DNA of 64,000 bases from contig OZ220677.1 in NCBI GenBank assembly GCA_965116335.1, positions 372,001 through 436,000 of the forward strand, in the 5' to 3' direction. Every line of letters starts with the position of its first letter. The first letter of the stretch is position 1. The translations under genes were made by a program, and so were the position numbers. Below the pieces are notes generated by a model that was not told where the DNA came from, did no database searches, and was given only the letters and a program-made list of their open reading frames with translations. Below are positions 53,730 through 63,303 of this stretch, in pieces. This stretch comes from G963663315 sp965116335 (GTDB lineage: Bacteria > Pseudomonadota > Gammaproteobacteria > Arenicellales > Poriferihabitantaceae).

Positions 53730-54548
53730 ATGAACCCTTTGATAAATATAGGAATTAAAGCTGCGCGTAATGCCGGAAATATCATCGTCCGCTATATGGA
53801 TCAGGTGCACCGGCTGGCCGTGGAGAAGAAAGGGGAAAATGATTTTGTCAGTGAAGTCGATCGGGCGGCGGAGGATGAAATCATTGAGGTCATCCAGCGA
53901 GCCTATCCGCATCACCGAATCACCGCAGAAGAAAGCGGCTCAGAACGTACATCCGCCGAAGCCTGCGCCACCAGCAAGGATGACGTGGAGTGGATTATCG
54001 ACCCGCTGGACGGCACCACCAATTTCCTGCACGGTCACCCGGATTACGCGGTATCGATCGGTATCCGCTGCAAGGGCAGGATGGAACATGGCATCATATT
54101 CAATCCATTGCGTAACGAACTGTTTACCGCTTCCCGCGGACAAGGTGCTCAACTCGACAACAGGAGAATCCGGGTCAGTGGCCAGACTCTTCTGGGAAAC
54201 AGCCTGGTGACAACCGGTTACCCGGCGCGGGATTTGCCACATTTCGATGTATGGCTCAAATGCATGGATCAAGTGGTCACGAAGTCAGCCGGTATCCGCC
54301 ATACCGGTTCCACCGCGCTTGATCTGGCATACATCGCCTGCGGGCGCACGGATGCTTTTTGGCAACCACGACTCAAAATTTGGGATATAGCCGCCGGAAG
54401 CCTGATCGTGCGTGAAGCACGTGGTCTGGTTGCGGATTTTGAAGGCAATCAGGACTTCCTGGAAAATGGCAACATCGTCTGTGCGAACCCGAAACTATTC
54501 AATGAGTTGCTACTCCTGATTAAACCCACTCTGGGCGGGGTTTTATAA
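53730..54548 (+). CDS. suhB: Inositol-1-monophosphatase family protein SuhB
   Basis: Mg-dependent phosphatase; the E. coli relative also joins the rRNA antitermination complex. It has 272 residues with the metal-binding acidic residues in EESGSE (67-72) and DPLDGTTNF (91-99), and the C-terminal KIWDIAAGSLIVREARG. AAGGAA precedes the ATG. mutS begins 2 bases after its stop. Confidence 0.93.
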   Translation: MNPLINIGIKAARNAGNIIVRYMDQVHRLAVEKKGENDFVSEVDRAAEDEIIEVIQRAYPHHRITAEESGSERTSAEACATSKDDVEWIIDPLDGTTNFLHGHPDYAVSIGIRCKGRMEHGIIFNPLRNELFTASRGQGAQLDNRRIRVSGQTLLGNSLVTTGYPARDLPHFDVWLKCMDQVVTKSAGIRHTGSTALDLAYIACGRTDAFWQPRLKIWDIAAGSLIVREARGLVADFEGNQDFLENGNIVCANPKLFNELLLLIKPTLGGVL

Positions 54549-54550
54549 CC

Positions 54551-57130
54551 ATGTCCGGATCGCCCTCGACACATACTCCGATCATGCGTCAGTATCTGAA
54601 GATCAAGGCGGATTACCCGGATACCCTGCTGTTCTATCGGATGGGTGATTTCTACGAACTCTTTTATGACGATGCAGAAAAAGCGGCCAGGCTGCTCGAC
54701 ATCACACTGACCGCCAGAGGAAAATCGGACGGCTCCCCCATCCCGATGGCTGGCGTGCCCTGGCACAGTGCCGATCAGTATCTTGCCAGACTGTTAAAGC
54801 AACAGGTATCGGTGGCAATCTGTGAGCAAATCGGTGACCCGGCCACATCAAAAGGCCCGGTGGAACGGAAGGTCGTGCGGGTGGTGACTCCGGGAACCCT
54901 GACCGAAGAAACCCTGCTGGCCGACCGGGTCGAGAACATTACCGCCGCGCTGTTCGAGCATAACGGCAGAATCGGTATCGCTACACTGGAAATTTCCAGC
55001 GGACGATTCAAGGGTTATGAAGTCGAGTCCCGTGAACAGTTGTACAGCGAGCTGATGCGCTTCAAGGCTGCAGAAACCCTGGTCGGGGAGAATCAGAAGA
55101 GCCGGTTCAATATCGACAGTGAAACCACGATACCGGACTGGTATTTCGATTCTGCCCGCGCCGAACAAATTTTATGCGATCTTTTCTCGACCCGAACCCT
55201 GGAGTCTTTCGACTGCCACCGGAATCCGCTGGCAACCCGCTCCGCCGGTGCCCTGATCCATTACGTCAGGGACCTGCATGAACAGGCGATACCCCATATT
55301 CGGGGAATCGAATTTGAGAACCCGGACAGCACGATTGTGATTGACACAGTCACCCGGAATAATCTTGAAATAGAAAAATCCCAAAGCGTGCAAAGCTCTC
55401 TTTCTCTGGTTGCCTTGTTTGATCGATGCGCTACCCCTATGGGCAGCCGGATGCTGCGGCGCTGGTTCAATGGTCCAACGAGGGATATTGATGCGCTCCG
55501 CAAACGGCATGACGGAGTTGAATGGTTGCTGGACAACCAGCGTTACACCGACCTGAAACCGATTCTGAAAGAGATAGGTGACATGGAGCGGATTCTGGCC
55601 CGGATAGCCATGAAATCGGCGCGACCCAGAGACCTGGTTCGTTTGAAAATTGCATTGGGAGTATTGCCAGCACTCAACAAACTGATCGACGATACCCCGT
55701 CGGCGCTGATTGCTTCCCTGATCAAGGGGTTGCGACCCAGGCCGAAGATCTGGAAGTTGCTGGATGACGCGATAAAGGATGAATGTCCTGCCCTGATACG
55801 TGATGGCGGCGTGTTGCGGGATGATTACGATACGGAACTCAGTCAATTACGCCACCTGCAACGGGATTCGAGTGAATTCCTGATTGATCTTGAGAGACGC
55901 GAGAAAAAACGCACTGGAATCGGCAATCTGAGAGTCCGTTACAACCGGGTACATGGCTATTACATTGAAATCCCCCGCTCACAATCCGGACAGGCACCAC
56001 CGGAATATATACGCAGACAGACCATTAAAAATGCGGAAAGATTTATCACCACGGAACTGAAGGAGTTTGAAGACCGGATTCTGGGCGCAAAGAGCAAGGC
56101 ACTGACCAGAGAGAAATGGTTGTATGAACAGCTACTTGAGAGCCTGATTCCAGAAGCACCGGAATTGCTGCAATGCGCCAACAATCTGGCGGTCATGGAT
56201 TGCCTCGGCAATTTTTCCGAACGCGCCGCTGCACTGCAACTGACTCGTCCAGAACTGGTGGACTATGCTTCACTCTCGATAAGGGACGGGCGCCACCCGG
56301 TTATCGAGCAGGTGCTGGAGAGCCGGTTCATCTCCAATTCCATTGAACTGGATGATCAATCCCGGATGCAGATCATCACCGGCCCGAATATGGGAGGCAA
56401 GAGTACGTATATGCGTCAGGTGGCGATCATTACATTGCTTGCCCACACCGGCTGTTTCGTCCCCGCCGAAGCGGCCCGGATCGGGCCGATTGACCGCATC
56501 TACACCCGCATCGGTTCAGCCGATGACCTGGCCGGAGGACGCTCGACCTTTATGGTGGAAATGACTGAAATGGCGCATATTTTAAGGAACGCAACCGGCA
56601 ACAGCCTGGTTCTGGTGGATGAAATAGGTCGCGGAACCAGTACCTGGGATGGCTTGTCCCTGGCCTGGGCATGCGCCCGTTATCTGGCCAATCGGGTGTA
56701 TTCATTCACCCTGTTTTCGACTCACTATTTCGAGTTGACCGCATTAGCCGATCAGCTGACGGGAGTGGAAAATGTGCATCTGGACGCGGTTGAATACGGT
56801 CAGGACATTGTTTTCCTGTACAGCGTAAAACAAGGGCCGGCCAGTCAGAGTTATGGCCTGCAAGTCGCCAGACTGGCCGGGATTCCCGACCAGGTGATCG
56901 AAGAATCCCGCAGCCGGATGCGTGCGCTCGAAGCACGTTACGCGCACTCGGCATCACAACCGGACAACCCGGACTCTGCCCGACAAACTCGCCCATTGCC
57001 ACAAAGCGACTCCGGGGAGCAGACGGTGATTACCCGGTTACGGGAGTTCTCAGCCGATCAGACTTCTCCGTTAGAAGCATTGAATATGTTGTATGAATTG
57101 AGCGGATTGCTGGAAAAAAAAGGCGGATAG
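54551..57130 (+). CDS. mutS: DNA mismatch repair protein MutS
   Basis: Recognises mismatches and recruits MutL. The 859 residues begin with the mismatch-binding domain (MRQYLKIKADYPDTLLFYRMGDFYELF, with the Phe-X-Glu of DFYEL). Walker A GPNMGGKST is at 611-619; VDEIGRGTSTWDGLSLAWA and STHYFELTAL follow. The C-terminal tetramerisation region is present. It is intact, so a mutator state through mutS loss is not indicated. fdxA lies directly downstream. Confidence 0.97.
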   Translation: MSGSPSTHTPIMRQYLKIKADYPDTLLFYRMGDFYELFYDDAEKAARLLDITLTARGKSDGSPIPMAGVPWHSADQYLARLLKQQVSVAICEQIGDPATSKGPVERKVVRVVTPGTLTEETLLADRVENITAALFEHNGRIGIATLEISSGRFKGYEVESREQLYSELMRFKAAETLVGENQKSRFNIDSETTIPDWYFDSARAEQILCDLFSTRTLESFDCHRNPLATRSAGALIHYVRDLHEQAIPHIRGIEFENPDSTIVIDTVTRNNLEIEKSQSVQSSLSLVALFDRCATPMGSRMLRRWFNGPTRDIDALRKRHDGVEWLLDNQRYTDLKPILKEIGDMERILARIAMKSARPRDLVRLKIALGVLPALNKLIDDTPSALIASLIKGLRPRPKIWKLLDDAIKDECPALIRDGGVLRDDYDTELSQLRHLQRDSSEFLIDLERREKKRTGIGNLRVRYNRVHGYYIEIPRSQSGQAPPEYIRRQTIKNAERFITTELKEFEDRILGAKSKALTREKWLYEQLLESLIPEAPELLQCANNLAVMDCLGNFSERAAALQLTRPELVDYASLSIRDGRHPVIEQVLESRFISNSIELDDQSRMQIITGPNMGGKSTYMRQVAIITLLAHTGCFVPAEAARIGPIDRIYTRIGSADDLAGGRSTFMVEMTEMAHILRNATGNSLVLVDEIGRGTSTWDGLSLAWACARYLANRVYSFTLFSTHYFELTALADQLTGVENVHLDAVEYGQDIVFLYSVKQGPASQSYGLQVARLAGIPDQVIEESRSRMRALEARYAHSASQPDNPDSARQTRPLPQSDSGEQTVITRLREFSADQTSPLEALNMLYELSGLLEKKGG

Positions 57131-57218
57131 CGAGGTTTTATGGCTGTTATTCAGTCGCCGGAAAACTTACAATATCACCTGGAATCAATCTTACCCATTG
57201 CTTGTGGAGCCTGGACAA

Positions 57219-57542
57219 ATGACCTATGTGGTAGTCGAATCCTGTATTCGTTGCAAACTGACAGACTGTGTTGAAGTATGCCCTGTGGACTGTTTTCATG
57301 AAGGTCCGAATTTTCTGGTGATTGACCCTGAAGAATGTATCGACTGTAGCCTGTGTGAACCGGAATGCCCGGTCAACGCGATTTACTCAGAAGATGAGTT
57401 GCCGGATGATCAGCAACATTTTCTGGATTTGAATACCGAATTAAGCCAGATATGGCCGGTCATCACAGAAATGAAGCCAGCCCTCCCCGACTCGGATGAA
57501 TGGCGGGATGTAAAGGACAAACTGAAGTATCTCGAAAGGTAG
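57219..57542 (+). CDS. fdxA: 7Fe ferredoxin FdxA
   Basis: Low-potential electron carrier with a 3Fe-4S and a 4Fe-4S cluster. From ATG 57219 it is 107 residues; an in-frame start at 57198 adds 7 residues not typical of the family. The cysteine motifs are CIRCKLTDCVEVCPVDC (N-terminal) and CIDCSLCEPECP. Its place after mutS is shared with Pseudomonas and others. Confidence 0.94.
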   Translation: MTYVVVESCIRCKLTDCVEVCPVDCFHEGPNFLVIDPEECIDCSLCEPECPVNAIYSEDELPDDQQHFLDLNTELSQIWPVITEMKPALPDSDEWRDVKDKLKYLER

Positions 57543-57551
57543 GGGTTCACT

Positions 57552-60197
57552 GTGTCGGAGTCCGAACCATGCGAGCAAACCCGGGGAATGGTCCCTGCAC
57601 AAACGTATCGCTCCGATTACCGAGAGCCCGATTATCTGATCACATCTTCCAGTCTCGACATCCAGCTTGATTTTGAAGTCTGCCGGGTGGAGGCCGTACA
57701 CACGGTCAGTAGAAATTCTCCTGATGCGACTGAACTGAAACTCGACTGTGAGTGTATGGATATTCATTCGGTCTGCGTGGACGACCGCATACTGGAAGAC
57801 GGACAATATGAGATAACCGATTATTATTTAACAATTTTCAACGCGCCGGATAAGTTTCAGCTGAAAATCAGCAACACCATCAATCCATCGGAGAATACCG
57901 CATTGATGGGGCTGTACCAGTCCGGAGATATGCTCTGTACCCAGTGTGAAGCCGAGGGTTACCGCAAGATTACTCCGGCCATCGACCGCCCGGACAATCT
58001 GGCTCGATACCGGGTCAGGCTGAGCGCGGACAAAAATCGCTTCCCGGTTTTGTTATGCAACGGCAACCTGGTTGAGCAAGGAGACCTGGAGAACGGCAGA
58101 CACTTCGCGCTCTGGGATGACCCTTTTTTGAAGCCGACTTACCTGTTCGCCATCGTCGCCGGTCGCCTGAACTGTCTTGAAGATCATTTCCTGACCATGG
58201 ACGGGCGGGATGTCACCCTGCGGTTTTTCGCCAGGGGCGATGATATAGATAAATGCGGCCACGCCATGCAATCCCTGAAAAAATCCATGCAATGGGATGA
58301 GCAGGTCTATGGACGAATCTATGACCTCGACCGGTTCAATGTAGTCGCGGTGGACGACTTCAACATGGGTGCAATGGAAAACAAGAGCCTCAACATATTC
58401 AACACGAAATATGTGCTGGCAGACATGAAAATGGCTACTGACACTGATTTCCAGAACGTAGAATCCGTGATCGGTCATGAATATTTCCATAACTGGTCCG
58501 GCAACCGGGTTACTTGCAGGGATTGGTTCCAGTTGAGTCTCAAGGAAGGCTTTACCGTGTTCAGAGATCAAGAGTTCAGTGCCGATATGGGGTCAAGGGC
58601 CGCCAAACGCATCGAAGATGTCAGTATGCTGAGGTCTCATCAGTTCAAGGAAGACGCAGGGCCAATGGCGCATCCCGTGCGACCTGAGTCCTATCAAACC
58701 ATCAATAATTTCTATACCACAACGGTCTATGAGAAAGGGGCTGAAGTAGTCAGGATGATACATACGTTACTTGGGGCGGAATTATTCCGTAGGGGAACCG
58801 ATCATTACTTCGAGACCTGGGACGGCCAGGCAGTGACCATCGAACAGTTTATCTCTTCCATGGAAACAGTCAGTAACCGCGACCTGACGCAATTCAAGAA
58901 CTGGTATGACCAGGCGGGCACTCCGGTTGTCTCAGTGAAATCCGGTTATCATGCCGAGCGCAGGGAGTTTGAGCTAACTCTCTCACAAAGATGCCCGGAT
59001 ACGCCGGGTCAATCAGACAAAAAGCCTTTCGTAATCCCGGTCAGAAGCGCACTGTTCAACCTGTCTGGAGAAAAACTGGAGCTCGGACACGGCGAAAAGG
59101 AGCAGGTGCTATGCCTGGATAAAGTTGAGCAAACCTGGTGCTTCCCGAACATCGAAAGCCGTCCGGTGCCCTCGCTCCTGCGCGGATTCAGTGCTCCGGT
59201 TGAACTCGAACCGAATCTGTCCGATCAGGAGTTGAGAGTATTGCTTGACCATGATGATGACCCGTTCAATCGCTGGGATTCGGGGCAGAGGTTTTACCTC
59301 AAGGACCTGCTTGTTAACCTCGAAAGACACCAAAATGGCGAAGACCTGGCATTCAATCCTGTGTTGAACGGATTATTTGATACGGCATTGGCTAATCATG
59401 ACCCGGACCCTGCACTCACAGCCCTGTTGCTGACTCTGCCCACCGTCTCCTACCTGACCGAACAGGTCTCACCCATAGACCCACAAGCCATTCAGAAGGT
59501 TCACCAGGCAATGAAAATCTTTCTGGCCACCCGGTCACAGACCGCATTGAACCGGGTTTATCATAAATGCCAGAAGCTGAATCAGGGAAACCCGATGGAA
59601 AATGAGATCAAGGCACGTGACTTGCGAGATCGGTGCCTGAACTACCTCATTACTCTGGATACCGAACCCGCCCATGCCCTGTGCATGGAACAACTGAGCC
59701 ACTCGAAGTGTATGACCGATTCAGCGCGGGCCATGGCCTTCATTTGTCGCTCCACTTGCCCGCATAAGGAGTCTGTGCTGGATGATTTCTATGAACAGTG
59801 GAAAGACGAACCACTGGTTGTCGACAACTGGTTGCGGGCGCAAGCCGGAGTGGATGATCCGGGTACGCTACAGCGAGTGAGAATATTGACTCAGCATCCG
59901 GGGTTCGATCACCTGAATCCGAACAAGGTTTATTCCTTGATACTGGGCTTCACTCATGGCAACCCCGTCTGTTTCCATGCCGAAGATGGCAGCGGCTATG
60001 ATTTTCTGCTGGAATGGGTCGAAACTCTCGATCCGGTCAACCCCCAGGTCTGCGCCCGTCTGGCATCGGCGTTGAACAACTGGAAAAAATACAAACCGGC
60101 ACTACGCGACCAGATGCACGAAGCACTGAACCGCATCCTGAAGATAAACGGACTGTCAACCGACGTCCGCGAGATCGCCACGCGCTGCCTGGAATAA
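57552..60197 (+). CDS. pepN: Aminopeptidase N (GTG start)
   Basis: Zinc M1-family aminopeptidase of the cytoplasm. The 881 residues match the proteobacterial PepN (E. coli 870). The exopeptidase motif GAMENKSLNIFN and the zinc site HEYFHNWSGNRV (with the downstream Glu in LKEGFTVFRDQEF) are intact. The start is GTG at 57552, preceded by AGGGG; no ATG lies near the family N-terminus. It is 9 bases after fdxA and convergent with dxs. Confidence 0.95.
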   Translation: MSESEPCEQTRGMVPAQTYRSDYREPDYLITSSSLDIQLDFEVCRVEAVHTVSRNSPDATELKLDCECMDIHSVCVDDRILEDGQYEITDYYLTIFNAPDKFQLKISNTINPSENTALMGLYQSGDMLCTQCEAEGYRKITPAIDRPDNLARYRVRLSADKNRFPVLLCNGNLVEQGDLENGRHFALWDDPFLKPTYLFAIVAGRLNCLEDHFLTMDGRDVTLRFFARGDDIDKCGHAMQSLKKSMQWDEQVYGRIYDLDRFNVVAVDDFNMGAMENKSLNIFNTKYVLADMKMATDTDFQNVESVIGHEYFHNWSGNRVTCRDWFQLSLKEGFTVFRDQEFSADMGSRAAKRIEDVSMLRSHQFKEDAGPMAHPVRPESYQTINNFYTTTVYEKGAEVVRMIHTLLGAELFRRGTDHYFETWDGQAVTIEQFISSMETVSNRDLTQFKNWYDQAGTPVVSVKSGYHAERREFELTLSQRCPDTPGQSDKKPFVIPVRSALFNLSGEKLELGHGEKEQVLCLDKVEQTWCFPNIESRPVPSLLRGFSAPVELEPNLSDQELRVLLDHDDDPFNRWDSGQRFYLKDLLVNLERHQNGEDLAFNPVLNGLFDTALANHDPDPALTALLLTLPTVSYLTEQVSPIDPQAIQKVHQAMKIFLATRSQTALNRVYHKCQKLNQGNPMENEIKARDLRDRCLNYLITLDTEPAHALCMEQLSHSKCMTDSARAMAFICRSTCPHKESVLDDFYEQWKDEPLVVDNWLRAQAGVDDPGTLQRVRILTQHPGFDHLNPNKVYSLILGFTHGNPVCFHAEDGSGYDFLLEWVETLDPVNPQVCARLASALNNWKKYKPALRDQMHEALNRILKINGLSTDVREIATRCLE

Positions 60198-60207
60198 TCT
60201 GACCCTG

Positions 60208-62082
60208 TCAGGACATTGCTTCCAGCTTTTCGACAATCCGCTGCCTGATACCCGCCACTGACAATCCGATTTCCTCCAGTTGCTGCTGCTGGGAACCGTG
60301 CTCCACGTGCCGGTCCGGGACACCCAGATTCAGCACTGCGGTCTGTCGGCCATTTTCGGCCAGGCATTCATTCACCGCCGAACCGGCACCCCCCATCAGG
60401 ACATTTTCCTCGACCGTAACCACCAGACTATGACTGTCTGCCATAGCAAGTATCAACGCCGTGTCGAGTGGCTTCACAAATCTCATGTTAACCACCTTAC
60501 AGTCGAGTTCATCACCGACTTCGATCGCCGGATAAACCATGGTTCCGAACGCCAGAATCACGACCTGGTTATTGTCGGATTCTCTGCGGACTTCCGCTTT
60601 TCCTATGGGCAATGCGACCATTTCAGCTTCTTCGGCAGCGCCGGGGCCACCGCCTCTCGGATAGCGCACTGAGGCCGGGCCGACATGGATATGCCCGGTA
60701 TATAACATATTGCGACATTCCGCTTCATCAGCCGGTGCCATGATGACCATTCCAGGGATACATCTCAGATAGGAATAATCATAAACTCCGGCATGAGTCG
60801 CGCCATCCGCGCCGACCAGTCCAGCCCGGTCTATCGCAAACAGCACATCCAGATCCTGTATCGAAATATCATGAATAAACTGATCGTAGGCACGTTGCAG
60901 GAATGTCGAATAAATGGCGACCACAGGCTTGAGCCCTTCGCAGGCCAGCCCGGCGGCAAATGTCAGGGAATGCTGCTCGGCAATGCCCACGTCGAAATAC
61001 CGATCCGGGTACTCTTTGGCAAAGCGCACCAACCCCGAACCCTCACGCATGGCCGGAGTAATACCGATCAGGGACGAGTCTTTGGCTGCCATATCACACA
61101 ACCAGTCACTGAATACATGAGTATAGGAGCGCACCTTCTTGCCGGCTTCCAGTTTGCCGGTATCCTTGTCAAACGGAGAAACCCCGTGATAAGTGGTCGG
61201 TGCTGTCGATGCTGGCTCAAAACCGTGGCCTTTCTCGGTGACGATATGAAGCAACCGCGGCCCCTTCATTTTCTTCAGGTTTTCCAATGTGATAACCAAA
61301 CTATCTACATTGTGTCCATCGATCGGCCCGATGTAATAGAAACCGAGTTCTTCAAAGAGTGTACTCGGCATCACCATTCCTTTCATGTGTTCTTCCAGCC
61401 GTCTCGCATACTTCTTGATCCGTGGCGGCAGAGTGGTCAATACCGTTCTTCCTTCCCGTATCGTTGAATAAGCTCGTCCCGACATCAGTCTCGCCAGATA
61501 ACTGGAAATGGCGCCCACATTCGGGGAAATCGACATCTCGTTATCATTCAGAATCACCAGCAGATCGACATCCAGGTCACCGGCATTGTTCAGCGCTTCA
61601 AAAGCCATACCGCCGGTCAACCCCCCGTCTCCGATCACTGCGACTACTTCACGTTCCATTTTCATGTGCCGGGAAGCGACCGCCATACCGAGCGCCGCAC
61701 TGATCGAGGTGCTGGCGTGTCCCGCCCCGAAGGTATCATATTCGCTCTCAGTCCGTTTAAGAAATCCTGATAACCCTTTGTATTTACGAATAGTCTCGAA
61801 TCTGTCACGGCGTCCGGTCAATATCTTGTGCGGGTACGCCTGATGACCAATATCCCAGACCAGCCGGTCATCTGGAGTGTTCAGAACATAATGCAATGCA
61901 ATGGTCAGTTCTACCGTACCCAGACCGGGAGCAAAATGCCCGCCTGTCCTGGACAAGACTTCGATCAGATAATTGCGTAATTCATCAGCCAGTTGCTCCA
62001 GTTGTTTCTTTTTCAGTTTGCGCAAGCTGGCCGGGTCATCTATTTTCGACAGCAAGGGGTAACGGGTATCGGTCTCAGACAT
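60208..62082 (-). CDS. dxs: 1-deoxy-D-xylulose-5-phosphate synthase
   Basis: ThDP-dependent condensation of pyruvate and glyceraldehyde-3-phosphate, first step of the MEP isoprenoid route. The 624 residues carry the ThDP/Mg motif GDG at 151-153 with NDN at 179-181, and the second domain with DVGIAEQHSLTFAAGLACEG. The ATG overlaps the ispA stop in TGATG. Last gene of xseB-ispA-dxs. Confidence 0.97.
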   Translation of the reverse strand: MSETDTRYPLLSKIDDPASLRKLKKKQLEQLADELRNYLIEVLSRTGGHFAPGLGTVELTIALHYVLNTPDDRLVWDIGHQAYPHKILTGRRDRFETIRKYKGLSGFLKRTESEYDTFGAGHASTSISAALGMAVASRHMKMEREVVAVIGDGGLTGGMAFEALNNAGDLDVDLLVILNDNEMSISPNVGAISSYLARLMSGRAYSTIREGRTVLTTLPPRIKKYARRLEEHMKGMVMPSTLFEELGFYYIGPIDGHNVDSLVITLENLKKMKGPRLLHIVTEKGHGFEPASTAPTTYHGVSPFDKDTGKLEAGKKVRSYTHVFSDWLCDMAAKDSSLIGITPAMREGSGLVRFAKEYPDRYFDVGIAEQHSLTFAAGLACEGLKPVVAIYSTFLQRAYDQFIHDISIQDLDVLFAIDRAGLVGADGATHAGVYDYSYLRCIPGMVIMAPADEAECRNMLYTGHIHVGPASVRYPRGGGPGAAEEAEMVALPIGKAEVRRESDNNQVVILAFGTMVYPAIEVGDELDCKVVNMRFVKPLDTALILAMADSHSLVVTVEENVLMGGAGSAVNECLAENGRQTAVLNLGVPDRHVEHGSQQQQLEEIGLSVAGIRQRIVEKLEAMS

Positions 62083-62975
62083 CAGTAACTCCTGGTTATG
62101 ACAAAATTCGCGAGCTGTTCAAGGAAAGCTCTGCTTTCTCCTGGACCTCGAATTGCTTGAACCGCCTGCTCTGACAATTTGGCGGCTTCGGCTTTTGCGG
62201 CATCCAGTCCAAGTATCGACACGTAGGTTGATTTATTCATGATCTGGTCCGCGCCACTGGCCTTACCCAAAGTCTGGCTATTTGAAGTGGCATCCAGTAT
62301 ATCATCCAAAACCTGAAATGCGAGACCAATGCAGGAACCATAAACCCGTATACCGGACAACAATTCCTGGTCCGGGTTTTGCGCGGCCAGACAACCGATT
62401 ATGGCTGATGATTCGATCAGTTGCCCGGTCTTGAGGCCATGAATCCGCACCAGACCAGCGTAGTCAACCGCTTGCCCCGTAGCTTCCATGTCCAGAGCCT
62501 GCCCACCCGCCATACCGAGTGAACCGGAGCCCCTGGCCAGTTGTTCGATCATCGCCACGCGGTTTTTAGCATCAATGTCATTCCATTTCGTGGAGGCGAG
62601 AATTTCAAAAGCCCGGCTCTGCAAGGCATCTCCGGCCAGAATGGCCAGCGCCTCGCCAAAAGCGATATGGCAGCTTGCCCTGCCCCGTCGCAGATCATCG
62701 TCATCCATTGTCGGCAAATCGTCATGAATCAGGGAATAGGCATGGATCATTTCCACCGCGCAGGCCGGAGTATCGAGTCGCTCCAGGGTCGCCCCGGCGG
62801 CCTGCCCGCAGGCGTAGACCAGCATAGCGCGAAATCGCTTCCCGCCACCGAGACAGCTATAGGCCATCGCCTGATGTAATCTTTCGGGAATCACCGAGCT
62901 TTCAATCAATCGGGCCGCCAGGGCGCGCTCGGTTCGTTTGCTATAACGCTCCCATACGGATTGAAACCCGGTCAC
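62082..62975 (-). CDS. ispA: Farnesyl diphosphate synthase (GTG start)
   Basis: Builds farnesyl diphosphate from isopentenyl and dimethylallyl diphosphate. The 297 residues have the first aspartate-rich motif DDLPTMDDDD at 85-94 and the second as DDILDAT near 220, plus GGGKRFRAML. It starts with GTG directly after the xseB stop (TAA GTG) and ends overlapping the dxs start. Short-chain length is inferred from family and context. Confidence 0.95.
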   Translation of the reverse strand: MTGFQSVWERYSKRTERALAARLIESSVIPERLHQAMAYSCLGGGKRFRAMLVYACGQAAGATLERLDTPACAVEMIHAYSLIHDDLPTMDDDDLRRGRASCHIAFGEALAILAGDALQSRAFEILASTKWNDIDAKNRVAMIEQLARGSGSLGMAGGQALDMEATGQAVDYAGLVRIHGLKTGQLIESSAIIGCLAAQNPDQELLSGIRVYGSCIGLAFQVLDDILDATSNSQTLGKASGADQIMNKSTYVSILGLDAAKAEAAKLSEQAVQAIRGPGESRAFLEQLANFVITRSY

Positions 62976-63260
62976 TTAACAATCCGCATCATCATGGGAA
63001 CGGTTACCCATATCCGCGGGCGAGTCACTGTCGATCATTTCCAATCGGTAGTCGCCATGTTTTTTAACCAGCATCTCCACTTTTTGCTGGGCCTCATCCA
63101 ACCCTTTCCGGCACAGTTCAGACAACTGCATTCCTCTCTCGAAATCCTGAAGAGTATCGTCCAGTGACTGATCACCCTGCTCCATCCGCCTTACAATTTT
63201 TTCCAGTTCAGACAGGGATTTTTCAAAATCGGTTATCGGTTTTTTCATCGGGGCTGTCAT
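62976..63260 (-). CDS. xseB: Exodeoxyribonuclease VII small subunit
   Basis: Small subunit of ExoVII, which degrades single-stranded DNA. The 94 residues from ATG 63260 contain the family pattern DFEKSLSELEKIVRRMEQGD and DTLQDFERGMQL. A longer frame to 63311 runs into the parE start region and is unlikely. The C-terminal 25 residues are a variable extension. First gene of xseB-ispA-dxs; divergent from parE. Confidence 0.93.
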   Translation of the reverse strand: MTAPMKKPITDFEKSLSELEKIVRRMEQGDQSLDDTLQDFERGMQLSELCRKGLDEAQQKVEMLVKKHGDYRLEMIDSDSPADMGNRSHDDADC

Positions 63261-63303
63261 AATACGCGATAATCGGGTTTGGTATTCGCCAAGTATAGTA
63301 ATT